Origin: Gammaproteobacteria bacterium | GTDB taxonomy: Bacteria > Pseudomonadota > Gammaproteobacteria > Pseudomonadales > Pseudohongiellaceae | Length of the DNA stretch: 51,769 nucleotides | Direction: 5' to 3' | NCBI GenBank assembly: GCA_947457195.1 | Contig: CANGUU010000012.1 | Location: 1 to 51,769, forward strand | Shown here: positions 45,515 to 51,769 of the stretch, in pieces | How the letters are laid out: the number at the start of each line of letters is the position of its first letter | Numbering within the stretch: position 1 is the stretch's first letter | Position numbers and translations under genes: made by a program | The notes under the pieces: model-generated | Databases searched by the model: none | Told to the model about the DNA's origin: nothing | The model's input: only the letters and a program-made list of their open reading frames with translations

Positions 45515-45901
45515 ATGGCTATCTTTACCCACGTATGTGTTGGCACCAACGATCTCGACCGCGCCAACAAGTTCTACACTTCCGCCCTGGGTGCACTTGG
45601 CATCAACAACCTTGGCGCCTTCGGCCCCACCGCCACCCTGTACGGCGCCGGCGGTCCTGAATTCATTGTGCTGAAGCCCGGCAACGGCCTGCCCTCCACC
45701 TATGCCAACGGTGGCACCATCGGCTTCGCCGCCCCGACCCGCGCTGCCGTACGGGAGTTCCATGCCAAAGGTCTGGCCAATGGTGGCAAGGATGAAGGCC
45801 AGCCCGGCCCGCGTACCTTCACCCCGACCTCGTACGCTGCCTACCTGCGCGATCCAGACGGCAACAAGATCTGCGCCTACTGCTTCAAAGACGGCGAGTA
45901 A
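45515..45901 (+). CDS. Single-domain VOC (glyoxalase/dioxygenase superfamily) protein
   Basis: A 128-residue cytoplasmic VOC protein. It starts THVCVGTNDLDRANKFYTSALGALG and ends AAYLRDPDGNKICAYCF, both typical of the superfamily; one metal His is in FTHVCVG. AAGGAAA precedes the ATG. The gene has its own terminator and a leader with a perfect -10 box, so it is probably an independent and well-expressed unit. Substrate is unknown; its location next to the lig cluster hints at aromatic or aldehyde metabolism. Confidence 0.85.
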   Translation: MAIFTHVCVGTNDLDRANKFYTSALGALGINNLGAFGPTATLYGAGGPEFIVLKPGNGLPSTYANGGTIGFAAPTRAAVREFHAKGLANGGKDEGQPGPRTFTPTSYAAYLRDPDGNKICAYCFKDGE

Positions 45902-45963
45902 GTCGCAGTTTCCGCCGGCCGCAGCGATTGAGCGAGACCCGGCGAAGCAGCTGACCAGTAAGC

Positions 45964-46000
45964 AAAAAGGCGAGAGGACTGCTCCTCTCGCCTTTTTTTT
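45964..46000. terminator. Strong terminator after the VOC gene, probably bidirectional
   Basis: A 15-bp stem (AAAAAGGCGAGAGGA with TCCTCTCGCCTTTTT, loop CTGC) followed by T residues on the plus strand. The A run on its left side gives a T run on the minus strand, so it may also serve the minus-strand tautomerase gene. Confidence 0.9.
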
Positions 46001-46013
46001 GCGTGCCCCTTTC

Positions 46014-46099
46014 TGAATAGCGTTGACACCTTAGGCCTTCAAAAAAGGAGACTGCTCCGTCTTGAATAGGGTTGACCTCTTGATCCTTCGAATAAGGCG
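46014..46099. repeat. Imperfect direct repeat, period 49
   Basis: TGAATAG(C/G)GTTGAC..CTT...CCTTC.AA.AAGG.G occurs at 46014 and again at 46063. About 37 bases of each unit align, with roughly ten mismatches. The repeats lie between the VOC terminator and the end of the tautomerase gene. Confidence 0.55.
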
Positions 46100-46154
46100 T
46101 GACCGGTCCTGCAAAGAGCCGCTCTGGCGCCGGCAGGGGTCCGGGGTCGAGCCG

Positions 46155-47228
46155 CTACTTCTTCAAGTAGTAGACCGTGCCGGCAAACAGCAACCTTGCC
46201 GTGCGCATGATCGAGGTGCTCTTGGGCACCAGCACCGCCGGGTCTTCGTCGAGCACCACCTCCACGCCCATGGTGCCCGTCGGATGCTCGACTTCGCACA
46301 CGCGCTGCCGGCCCGTGGGTATCACCGCCAGGTCGTGCCCGACCGCCCCGGGAATGTTGGCAGCAGTCGCCACGCTGGCAGCGGCCAGCACACCGACTGC
46401 ATCGTGCACGCGGTGCGGTATGAAGCTGCGGGTATTGAGGATGCCGCCCGCCTTCGGTGCCGAGACGATCGTCATTTTCGGTACGGTCTTGTCTTTTACA
46501 TCACCGAGATTCATCAGCGGACCAACGGCCAGGCGCAGCTGCTCGATGGTCTGCTTGAGCTGCGCATTGCTCTCGAGGGCCTCGATGCTCTCATCGCCTG
46601 TCAAGCCGAGGTCACGCGCATCAATCATGACCACCGGCATGCCGTTGTCCACCAACGTGACGCGGAGTCCGTTGACGACGTCGGTGAAGTTGCCGCTCGG
46701 AAACAAGGCACCACAACTGGAACCGGCCACATCGAGGAATTCGATCATGATGGGGGCATGGGTGCCGGGCACACCATCGATGCGGGCAGCCCCCTCGTAC
46801 TGCACCCGGCGATTCGGGGTGAGGATGCGCTGCCTAGCGACACTGTCCGTGTTTTCCATGTACACGGTGACCAGGGTCTCCCCGTCCTCGGCCTGCACCA
46901 GACCTTTTTCGATGGCGAACGGTCCGACACCCGCCAGAATGTTGCCGCAATTCTGCGAGGTGGAGGCCTTGGCCTCCTCGACCATCACCTGCACAAACAG
47001 GTAATCCACATCGATACCCGGGCGCTGCGACTTCTTGACGATGGCCACCTTGCTCGTCAGCGGATGCGCGCCTCCTACGCCATCGATCTGCCGCTTGTCC
47101 GGCGAACCCATGATGCCGAGCAAGGCCTGGTCGCGCGCTGCCGGGTCGGCCGGCAGATCTTCCGCCAGAAAGTAGGCACCCTTGGAGGTACCACCACGCA
47201 GCAACATACAGGGGACGGCGACTTGCAT
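46155..47228 (-). CDS. ligU: 4-oxalomesaconate tautomerase (PrpF family, GalD/LigU)
   Basis: A 357-residue PrpF-family isomerase. It should move the double bond of 4-oxalomesaconate in the protocatechuate or gallate 4,5-cleavage pathway. The N-terminal LLRGGTSKGAYFLAEDLP, IDGVGGAHPLTSKVAIV and the Cys motif STSQNCGNILAGVGPFA mark the family; a second half repeats the diaminopimelate-epimerase-like fold (SSCGALFPSG). The length fits GalD (about 360). It is divergent from ligK with a 149-base regulatory region. The name LigU follows Sphingobium; GalD is the Pseudomonas name. Confidence 0.88.
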   Translation of the reverse strand: MQVAVPCMLLRGGTSKGAYFLAEDLPADPAARDQALLGIMGSPDKRQIDGVGGAHPLTSKVAIVKKSQRPGIDVDYLFVQVMVEEAKASTSQNCGNILAGVGPFAIEKGLVQAEDGETLVTVYMENTDSVARQRILTPNRRVQYEGAARIDGVPGTHAPIMIEFLDVAGSSCGALFPSGNFTDVVNGLRVTLVDNGMPVVMIDARDLGLTGDESIEALESNAQLKQTIEQLRLAVGPLMNLGDVKDKTVPKMTIVSAPKAGGILNTRSFIPHRVHDAVGVLAAASVATAANIPGAVGHDLAVIPTGRQRVCEVEHPTGTMGVEVVLDEDPAVLVPKSTSIMRTARLLFAGTVYYLKK

Positions 47229-47293
47229 GAAAAAGCCTCGGAAGTGTTGGCCAGAAATGGGCGCGGAGTGAACGGCAAACAGACGATTTGCGT

Positions 47294-47322
47294 CAATTGT
47301 GCGTGGAACAATGCAATTGTGC
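47294..47322. repeat. Direct repeat CAATTGTGC in the ligU-ligK promoter region
   Basis: CAATTGTGC occurs exactly at 47294-47302 and 47314-47322, starts 20 bases apart, which is about two helical turns. The second copy overlaps the -35 region of the ligK promoter. Confidence 0.65.
47296..47312. promoter_or_regulatory. Candidate LysR-type operator
   Basis: ATTGT-N7-ACAAT is an interrupted dyad containing the T-N11-A core of LysR-type regulator boxes. It lies in the divergent ligU/ligK gap, just upstream of the ligK -35 region, the usual activation position. No lysR gene is in the window. Confidence 0.55.
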
Positions 47323-47346
47323 CAGCCTCTGGCCGGTGCCTATAAT
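47317..47346 (+). promoter_or_regulatory. Promoter of the ligK-ligA-ligB-ligC genes
   Basis: A perfect -10 box TATAAT (47341-47346) with a poor -35 (TTGTGC, 47317-47322) at 18 bases. A weak -35 next to an operator-like dyad suggests activator dependence. The ligK start is 31 bases further on. Confidence 0.65.
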
Positions 47347-47377
47347 GCCGGCGTTTTTTCAGTCGGGAACCCCTTCC

Positions 47378-48076
47378 ATGTTCAAACCTGTCGCCGTTCG
47401 CCACATCCCCCGCGCCGACCTCGCCGTCATCGACGATCTCGCCCAACTCGGCGTCGCAACCGTTCACGAAGCGCAGGGTCGCGTTGGCCTCATGGCGCCG
47501 TACATGCGCTCTGTATGGGGCCAGAACCGAATCGCCGGCAGCGCGGTCACCATCCTCGCCCACCCCGGTGACAACTGGATGGTCCATGTTGCCATCGAGC
47601 TCTGCCAACCCGGCGACATCATCGTGGTAGGTGTCACGGCAGACAGCACCGACGGCTTCTTCGGAGATCTGCTGGCCACCTCCTGTCTGGCACGCGGTGT
47701 ACGAGGTCTCGTGATCGACGGCGGCGTGCGGGATGTGAAGGACCTGCGTGAGCTGGGTTTTCCCGTGTGGTCGAAAGCGGTCCATGCCAAGGGGACGGTC
47801 AAGGAAACCCTCGGCTGCGTGAATGTGCCCATCGTCTGCGGCGGTGCCTGCGTCAATCCCGGCGATGTCATCGTTGCCGACGAAGACGGTGTATGCGTGG
47901 TGCCGCGTGCCGATGCCGCCGCCGTGCGCGATCTCGCGCGGAAACGTGAAGCAGCAGAAGTGGCCAAGCGCGAAAAACTTGCCAAGGGCGAGCTGGGTCT
48001 CGACATCTACAACATGCGCGAACGGCTGGTGAAGGAAGGCTTCACCTATGTCGATTCGCTGGACGATCTCAAGTAA
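47378..48076 (+). CDS. ligK: 4-carboxy-4-hydroxy-2-oxoadipate aldolase / oxaloacetate decarboxylase
   Basis: A 232-residue class II aldolase of the HMG/CHA type. It splits 4-carboxy-4-hydroxy-2-oxoadipate to pyruvate and oxaloacetate, the last step of the 4,5-cleavage pathway. The metal and catalytic residues are in FFGDLLAT (Asp97) and IDGGVRDV (Arg118, Asp119), at the family spacing. [19 protein letters not shown] is the conserved C-terminal motif. The frame is open upstream to 47288, but that would place the start inside the promoter; the ATG at 47378 gives the standard N-terminus. It heads the lig operon. Confidence 0.93.
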   Translation: MFKPVAVRHIPRADLAVIDDLAQLGVATVHEAQGRVGLMAPYMRSVWGQNRIAGSAVTILAHPGDNWMVHVAIELCQPGDIIVVGVTADSTDGFFGDLLATSCLARGVRGLVIDGGVRDVKDLRELGFPVWSKAVHAKGTVKETLGCVNVPIVCGGACVNPGDVIVADEDGVCVVPRADAAAVRDLARKREAAEVAKREKLAKGELGLDIYNMRERLVKEGFTYVDSLDDLK

Positions 48077-48109
48077 TTCCTCCCGATTCCGTCACCAAGG
48101 GTCATTCAC

Positions 48110-48577
48110 ATGGACTACAAGGAAATCAAGGCTCTGAAGGCCAAATTCGAAGAAGTACCTGGCACCTACCTGTTCAACTGCGACCGCTGCCGGCAGGGCT
48201 ACCACCTCAACATGTTCTGCTCATCGATGTCGAAGGAGGAAAACCGCAAGGCCTTCCTCGCCGACGAAGCCGGGTACATGCAGAAGCACTTTCCCAAGAT
48301 GACCGACGAGCAGCGACGCTGCGTGCTGGAGCGCGATTGGCTCGGCATGATCAAGAGTGGCGCCAATATCTATTACATGTCCAAGTTCGGCGCCACGCTG
48401 GGGCGCTCCTTCCAGTACATGGCAGGGGAAATGACCGGTCAGGGCCAGGACAACTACCGCGCGATGATGATGGACGGGGGGCGCACCACCAAGGGCAATC
48501 TCCACAAGTCGCAGAATGGCGGCAAGGTCAGCTGCATCTCCAACAAGTCCGGCAAGGACTTCAGCAAACAGGCGTAA
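48110..48577 (+). CDS. ligA: Protocatechuate 4,5-dioxygenase alpha (small) subunit
   Basis: A 155-residue LigA-type subunit of the class III extradiol dioxygenase that opens the ring of protocatechuate between carbons 4 and 5. The helical domain is recognisable in YLFNCDRCRQGYHLNMFCSSM, AFLADEAGYM and VLERDWLGMIKSGANIYYMSKFGA, the last being the LigA signature around the substrate lid. The C-terminal 35 residues are Gly/Lys-rich. It lies 33 bases after ligK and 7 bases before ligB. Confidence 0.92.
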   Translation: MDYKEIKALKAKFEEVPGTYLFNCDRCRQGYHLNMFCSSMSKEENRKAFLADEAGYMQKHFPKMTDEQRRCVLERDWLGMIKSGANIYYMSKFGATLGRSFQYMAGEMTGQGQDNYRAMMMDGGRTTKGNLHKSQNGGKVSCISNKSGKDFSKQA

Positions 48578-48584
48578 GACTCAG

Positions 48585-49736
48585 ATGGCAAAAATCACTG
48601 CAGGTATTGGTTGTTCCCATGTTCCCGCCATTGGCGCGGCCTTCGATCAGGGCCTGACCCAGGAGCCGTATTGGAAGCCGCTGTTCGACGGTTTTGAACC
48701 AGCGCGCGACTGGATACGCAAGCACAAGCCCGACGTCGCCATTCTGGTCTACAACGACCACGGCAGCGCCCTCACGCTGGAGATGATCCCCACACTGGCC
48801 ATTGGTGTGGCCGACGAGTTCAAACCGGCCGACGAGGGCTGGGGTCCACGGCAGGTGCCGGTCGTCAAGGGCCACTCGGCGCTGGCCTGGCATCTGGCCG
48901 AGACGCTGATCATCAACGAATTCGACATGTGTGTGCTCAACACGCTCGACGTCGACCACGGTCTGACCGTGCCCCTCAACATTACCTGTGGGAAAGTCGA
49001 TGAGTGGCCTTTTGCGGTGATTCCGATTCCAATCAACGTCGTGATGTTCCCGATTCCTACCGGCGACCGCTGCTGGCGCATGGGTGAAGTGATTCGCAAG
49101 GCAGTAGAGGCGTTTCCGGAAGACCTCAACGTGGTGGTATTCGGGACCGGCGGCATGTCGCACCAGATCCACGGCGAGCGCAGCGGCATGATCAACCGGG
49201 ATTTCGATACAGCCTTCCTCAACGACCTGACGCGCAACCCCCAGCGGCTGCGTCACATCAAGCACGAGGATTACACCACGCTGGCTGGCGCAGAAGGCAT
49301 CGAGATGGTGATGTGGATGGTGATGCGCGCCGCGCTCGGCGACAACAATGTGCGCGAGGTCTATCGGCATTACCATGTGCCCGCGTCGAATACGGCAGCC
49401 GGTCTCATCATCCTCGAGAATGATGACCTTCATAATCCCAAGCCGGCCGGCAAGCCGCGAGCCGCACGGCCCAAGGCGAAGGTAAAGTCGAAGGTGAAGG
49501 CAAAGGCAAAAGCGAAGGCCACTCCCGCGGCACGGCCCCCCAAGAAGGGTAAAGTGCCGGCGAAAAAACTGGTCGTGAAGAAAGCGGCTGGCAAGCCAGC
49601 CCGCGGCAAAAAGTCCGTCAGGTCCACAGCGAAGGCCGCGCCCGCCCGTAAGAAGGCGAAAGTCGCCAGGAAAGTCCCGGCGAGGAAGCCGGCGGCCCGC
49701 AAGTCAGCCGCACGCAGCAGCGCCCGCAAGCGCTGA
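48585..49736 (+). CDS. ligB: Protocatechuate 4,5-dioxygenase beta subunit with histone-H1-like tail
   Basis: The catalytic, Fe(II)-binding subunit of the dioxygenase; 383 residues. Residues 1-285 match LigB: His12 (GCSHVPA), His59 (YNDHG) and Glu240 (AEGIEMV) correspond to the iron ligands and His193 (GGMSHQ) to the catalytic base. Residues 286-383 are an unusual tail of mostly Lys, Ala, Pro, Arg and Val (KAKAKAKATPAARPPKKGK; ARKKAKVARKVPARKPAARK), like bacterial histone-H1-like or AlgP/PhaF tails. LigB normally ends near residue 300. There is no internal Met, so the tail is part of the same protein. The start at 48585 has only a weak ribosome-binding site and may be coupled to ligA. Confidence 0.93.
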   Translation: MAKITAGIGCSHVPAIGAAFDQGLTQEPYWKPLFDGFEPARDWIRKHKPDVAILVYNDHGSALTLEMIPTLAIGVADEFKPADEGWGPRQVPVVKGHSALAWHLAETLIINEFDMCVLNTLDVDHGLTVPLNITCGKVDEWPFAVIPIPINVVMFPIPTGDRCWRMGEVIRKAVEAFPEDLNVVVFGTGGMSHQIHGERSGMINRDFDTAFLNDLTRNPQRLRHIKHEDYTTLAGAEGIEMVMWMVMRAALGDNNVREVYRHYHVPASNTAAGLIILENDDLHNPKPAGKPRAARPKAKVKSKVKAKAKAKATPAARPPKKGKVPAKKLVVKKAAGKPARGKKSVRSTAKAAPARKKAKVARKVPARKPAARKSAARSSARKR

Positions 49737-49755
49737 AACGGCAGGAGCAAAGAAC

Positions 49756-50724
49756 ATGACGATCAAGGTTTTGATGGTAGGCCACGGCGCCTTCGCCGAA
49801 AAACACATGGACGGCATCAAGAACATCCCCGGTGTCGAGGTGGTGTCGATCTGCGGCAGGCGCGAAGATGCCACGCGGGCCGCGGCTGAAAAGCGCGGCA
49901 TCCCGCACCATGCAACCGATTTGGGTGAGTGCCTGCGGCAGGATGTCGACGCCGTGATCATCACATCGGCAACCCAGGTGCATGCTCAGCAGACCCTGCA
50001 ATGTCTGGAAGCCGGCAAGCACGTGCAAGTGGAAATCCCGATGGCCGACAGCATCTCAGACTCCCGCGCAATTCTGGCCAAACAGCAGGAAATGGCCGGG
50101 CGTGGCAAGCCACTGGTGGCGATGGCCGGTCATACACGCCGCTTCAATCCATCCCACCAGTGGATTCACCGGAAGATCAAGGCTGGGGAACTCAAGGTGC
50201 TGCAGATGGACGTGCAGACCTATTTCTTCCGGCGCACCAACCTTAATGCAGCTGGCGGCGTACGCAGCTGGACCGATCACCTGCTGTGGCACCACGCCTG
50301 CCATACGGTCGATCTGTTTTCCTACCAGACCGGCGAACAGGTGAAGCATTGCTACGCACTGGAGGGCCCGCACCATCCGCAGCTGCAGATAGCGATGGAC
50401 ATGAGCATTGGCATGAAAACCGCCGGGGGTGCCGTCTGCACCTTGTCGCTGTCTTTCAACAATGATGGACCGCTGGGTACCTACTTCCGCTATATCTGCG
50501 ACAACGGCACCTACCTGTGCCGCTACGACGACCTGTTCAACGGCAAGAACGAGCAGATAGACGTGTCCAAGGTGGATGTTTCGATGAATGGCATCGAACT
50601 GCAGGACCGCGAATTCTTCGCCGCCATCCGCGAAGGTCGCGAGCCGAACGCCTCCATCGCCCAGTGCCTGCCCGCCATGGAAACGCTGGATCGTCTGGAG
50701 CAGTGCCTGAACCAGACCAAGTAA
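49756..50724 (+). CDS. ligC: 4-carboxy-2-hydroxymuconate-6-semialdehyde dehydrogenase
   Basis: A 322-residue Gfo/Idh/MocA oxidoreductase. It oxidises the ring-cleavage product (as its hemiacetal) to 2-pyrone-4,6-dicarboxylate with NAD(P)+. The nucleotide motif is VGHGAFAEKH; QVEIPMADS replaces the usual EKP motif of sugar dehydrogenases, as in LigC; HHACHTVDLF is the substrate-side His motif. The length fits LigC (about 315). It begins 19 bases after ligB with AGGAG upstream. The next pathway enzymes, LigI and LigJ, are not in the window. Confidence 0.92.
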   Translation: MTIKVLMVGHGAFAEKHMDGIKNIPGVEVVSICGRREDATRAAAEKRGIPHHATDLGECLRQDVDAVIITSATQVHAQQTLQCLEAGKHVQVEIPMADSISDSRAILAKQQEMAGRGKPLVAMAGHTRRFNPSHQWIHRKIKAGELKVLQMDVQTYFFRRTNLNAAGGVRSWTDHLLWHHACHTVDLFSYQTGEQVKHCYALEGPHHPQLQIAMDMSIGMKTAGGAVCTLSLSFNNDGPLGTYFRYICDNGTYLCRYDDLFNGKNEQIDVSKVDVSMNGIELQDREFFAAIREGREPNASIAQCLPAMETLDRLEQCLNQTK

Positions 50725-50828
50725 CGTCGGAGCGGGGCCTGCGGGCCCTGCCGCCGGCCTCAGACATTCTCGGCGCTTCGCCTGCCTGCGCGAGAACCGC
50801 CGCCAGCGCTTACTGTTCCGGAGATTCG

Positions 50829-51769
50829 ATGCAAACCCGCAAGCTCGGTCATTTCACGGTGAATGCCATCGGACTTGGCTGCATGAGCATGTCGCATGCC
50901 TATGGCACACCCGATCCGGTCGAAGCCGAACGGACGCTCGCCGCTGCACTCGACATCGGTTACAACTTTCTCGACAGTGCCTATCTCTACGGTTTCGGCA
51001 AGAACGAGGAACTGCTGGGACGAGTGCTCAAGCCGCGCCGCCAGGAATTCGTGCTGTCCAGCAAATGCGGCATCGTGCGCGGTCCAGACGGCAAGCGACT
51101 GATCTGCGGCACGCCACGCAGCATCCGCGAGACGTGCGAGGGTTCGCTGCAGCGGCTGCAGACCGACGTCATCGACCTGTACTACCTGCACCGCCGTGAC
51201 TTCAACGTCCCCATCGAAGACAGCGTCGGTGAACTGAGCCGCCTGGTGGAGGAAGGCAAGGTGCAGACCATCGGCCTATCGGAAGTGTCGGCCGACACCC
51301 TGCAGCGGGCGCAGCGCGTACATCCAGTCACGGCCCTGCAAACCGAGTACTCGCTGTGGAGCCGCAATGCAGAGATTGCCGTGCTGGACACCTGCAAGGC
51401 ACTCAACATCGCGTTCGTGGCCTTCAGTCCACTGGCCAGGGGCTTTCTCACCGGCAAGCTCACGGACCCCAAGGCGCAACTGGAAGCCGCCGACATCCGC
51501 CACGGCATGCCCCGCTTCTATCCGGAGAACTACCAACGCAACCTGCAGCTGCTGCCCGGCTACCTGCAACTGGCGGGCGAGGTAGGCTGCACTCCGGCGC
51601 AGTTGGCCTTGGCCTGGCTGCTGGCAAAGCAGCCGCATGTCATTCCGATCCCGGGTACGCGCCACCTCGACTATGCCCGCGAGAATTTTGCTGCCGTTGA
51701 CGTCAGACTCGAGCCAGCCCAGGTGGCGAGGCTCGACAGCCTGATCAACCGTCGCACCGTGGTCGGCGA
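50829..51769 (+). CDS. Aldo/keto reductase, cut by the window end
   Basis: The frame is open from the ATG at 50829 to the last base, giving 313 residues without a stop; few can be missing for the family (about 325). The catalytic tetrad is visible: Asp in NFLDSAYLYG, Tyr in the same motif, Lys in LSSKCG and His in YYLHRR. C-terminal IPIPGTRHL and ARENFAA bind NADP. It starts 104 bases after ligC, so it may or may not belong to the lig operon. It could reduce an aromatic aldehyde; this is inference. Confidence 0.9.
   Translation, partial: MQTRKLGHFTVNAIGLGCMSMSHAYGTPDPVEAERTLAAALDIGYNFLDSAYLYGFGKNEELLGRVLKPRRQEFVLSSKCGIVRGPDGKRLICGTPRSIRETCEGSLQRLQTDVIDLYYLHRRDFNVPIEDSVGELSRLVEEGKVQTIGLSEVSADTLQRAQRVHPVTALQTEYSLWSRNAEIAVLDTCKALNIAFVAFSPLARGFLTGKLTDPKAQLEAADIRHGMPRFYPENYQRNLQLLPGYLQLAGEVGCTPAQLALAWLLAKQPHVIPIPGTRHLDYARENFAAVDVRLEPAQVARLDSLINRRTVVG

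Noticed and set aside
44983-45660. Plus-strand frame of 225 codons in the 580-base gap
   Set aside because: It runs into the VOC gene in a wrong frame, lacks a ribosome-binding site and has no coding-like codon pattern beyond a short stretch.
49440-49733. The basic tail of LigB as a separate small histone-like gene
   Set aside because: The frame is continuous with LigB, has no internal start codon and no ribosome-binding site, so it is a C-terminal extension.

Overview
This 51.8 kb window is GC-rich, gene-dense DNA from a Gram-negative bacterium. Three large TonB-dependent outer-membrane receptors, Sec and Tat signal peptides, a lipoprotein with a lipobox, a sigma32-type heat-shock promoter, c-type cytochrome modules and a PQQ dehydrogenase all point to a proteobacterium. 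Gene content (GlpK/GlpF, RsmC/RsuA, AmpG-like MFS, the DUF6152 pair) suggests a gammaproteobacterium that scavenges organic matter, but the window alone cannot fix the genus. I see no rRNA, tRNA, CRISPR array, phage or insertion sequence.

Layout. 1-8 kb: the tail of an unknown gene, TonB receptor 1, a glycerol kinase/glycerol facilitator operon, a secreted pair (unknown protein + DUF6152), and a small heat-shock protein whose leader carries a sigma32 promoter and a ROSE-like RNA thermometer. 8-19 kb: mostly housekeeping or stress genes (two-domain VOC protein, PepSY membrane protein, beta-CASP nuclease, two-cupin protein, AmpG-like MFS, secreted peroxiredoxin, TlpA-like lipoprotein, RsmC and RsuA rRNA modifiers, a second MFS). 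19-24.4 kb: TonB receptor 2, a NarL/NarX-type two-component system and a fumarylacetoacetase-family hydrolase, all on the minus strand. 24.4-30.2 kb: malonyl-CoA decarboxylase, a LeuA/homocitrate-synthase-like enzyme, a secreted metallo-beta-lactamase-fold hydrolase, an AraC regulator and a short MetE-like methyltransferase. 30.3-34.6 kb: TonB receptor 3 (a paralogue of receptor 1) and an O-methyltransferase.

34.8-44.9 kb is the most unusual part: two small polytopic membrane proteins (DUF6644-like), a DUF3237 protein, a large secreted DUF1587/1592/1588/1585 protein with two haem-c motifs, a Tat-exported DUF1552 protein, an exported ankyrin-repeat protein and an exported NTF2-like protein, facing a convergent PQQ dehydrogenase fused to cytochrome c. 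It reads as a cell-envelope electron-transfer or oxidation system of unknown substrate.

45.5-51.8 kb holds a VOC protein and most of a protocatechuate/gallate 4,5-cleavage (meta) pathway: a LigU/GalD tautomerase divergent from LigK aldolase, LigA, LigB, LigC, then an aldo/keto reductase cut by the window edge. LigI and LigJ are not in the window. LigB carries a histone-H1-like Lys/Ala/Pro tail of about 98 residues, the clearest molecular oddity here. The cytoplasmic pathway yields pyruvate and oxaloacetate. The O-methyltransferase, MetE-like protein, TonB receptors and envelope redox genes are compatible with a lignin- or plant-aromatic-using lifestyle, but that link is inference.
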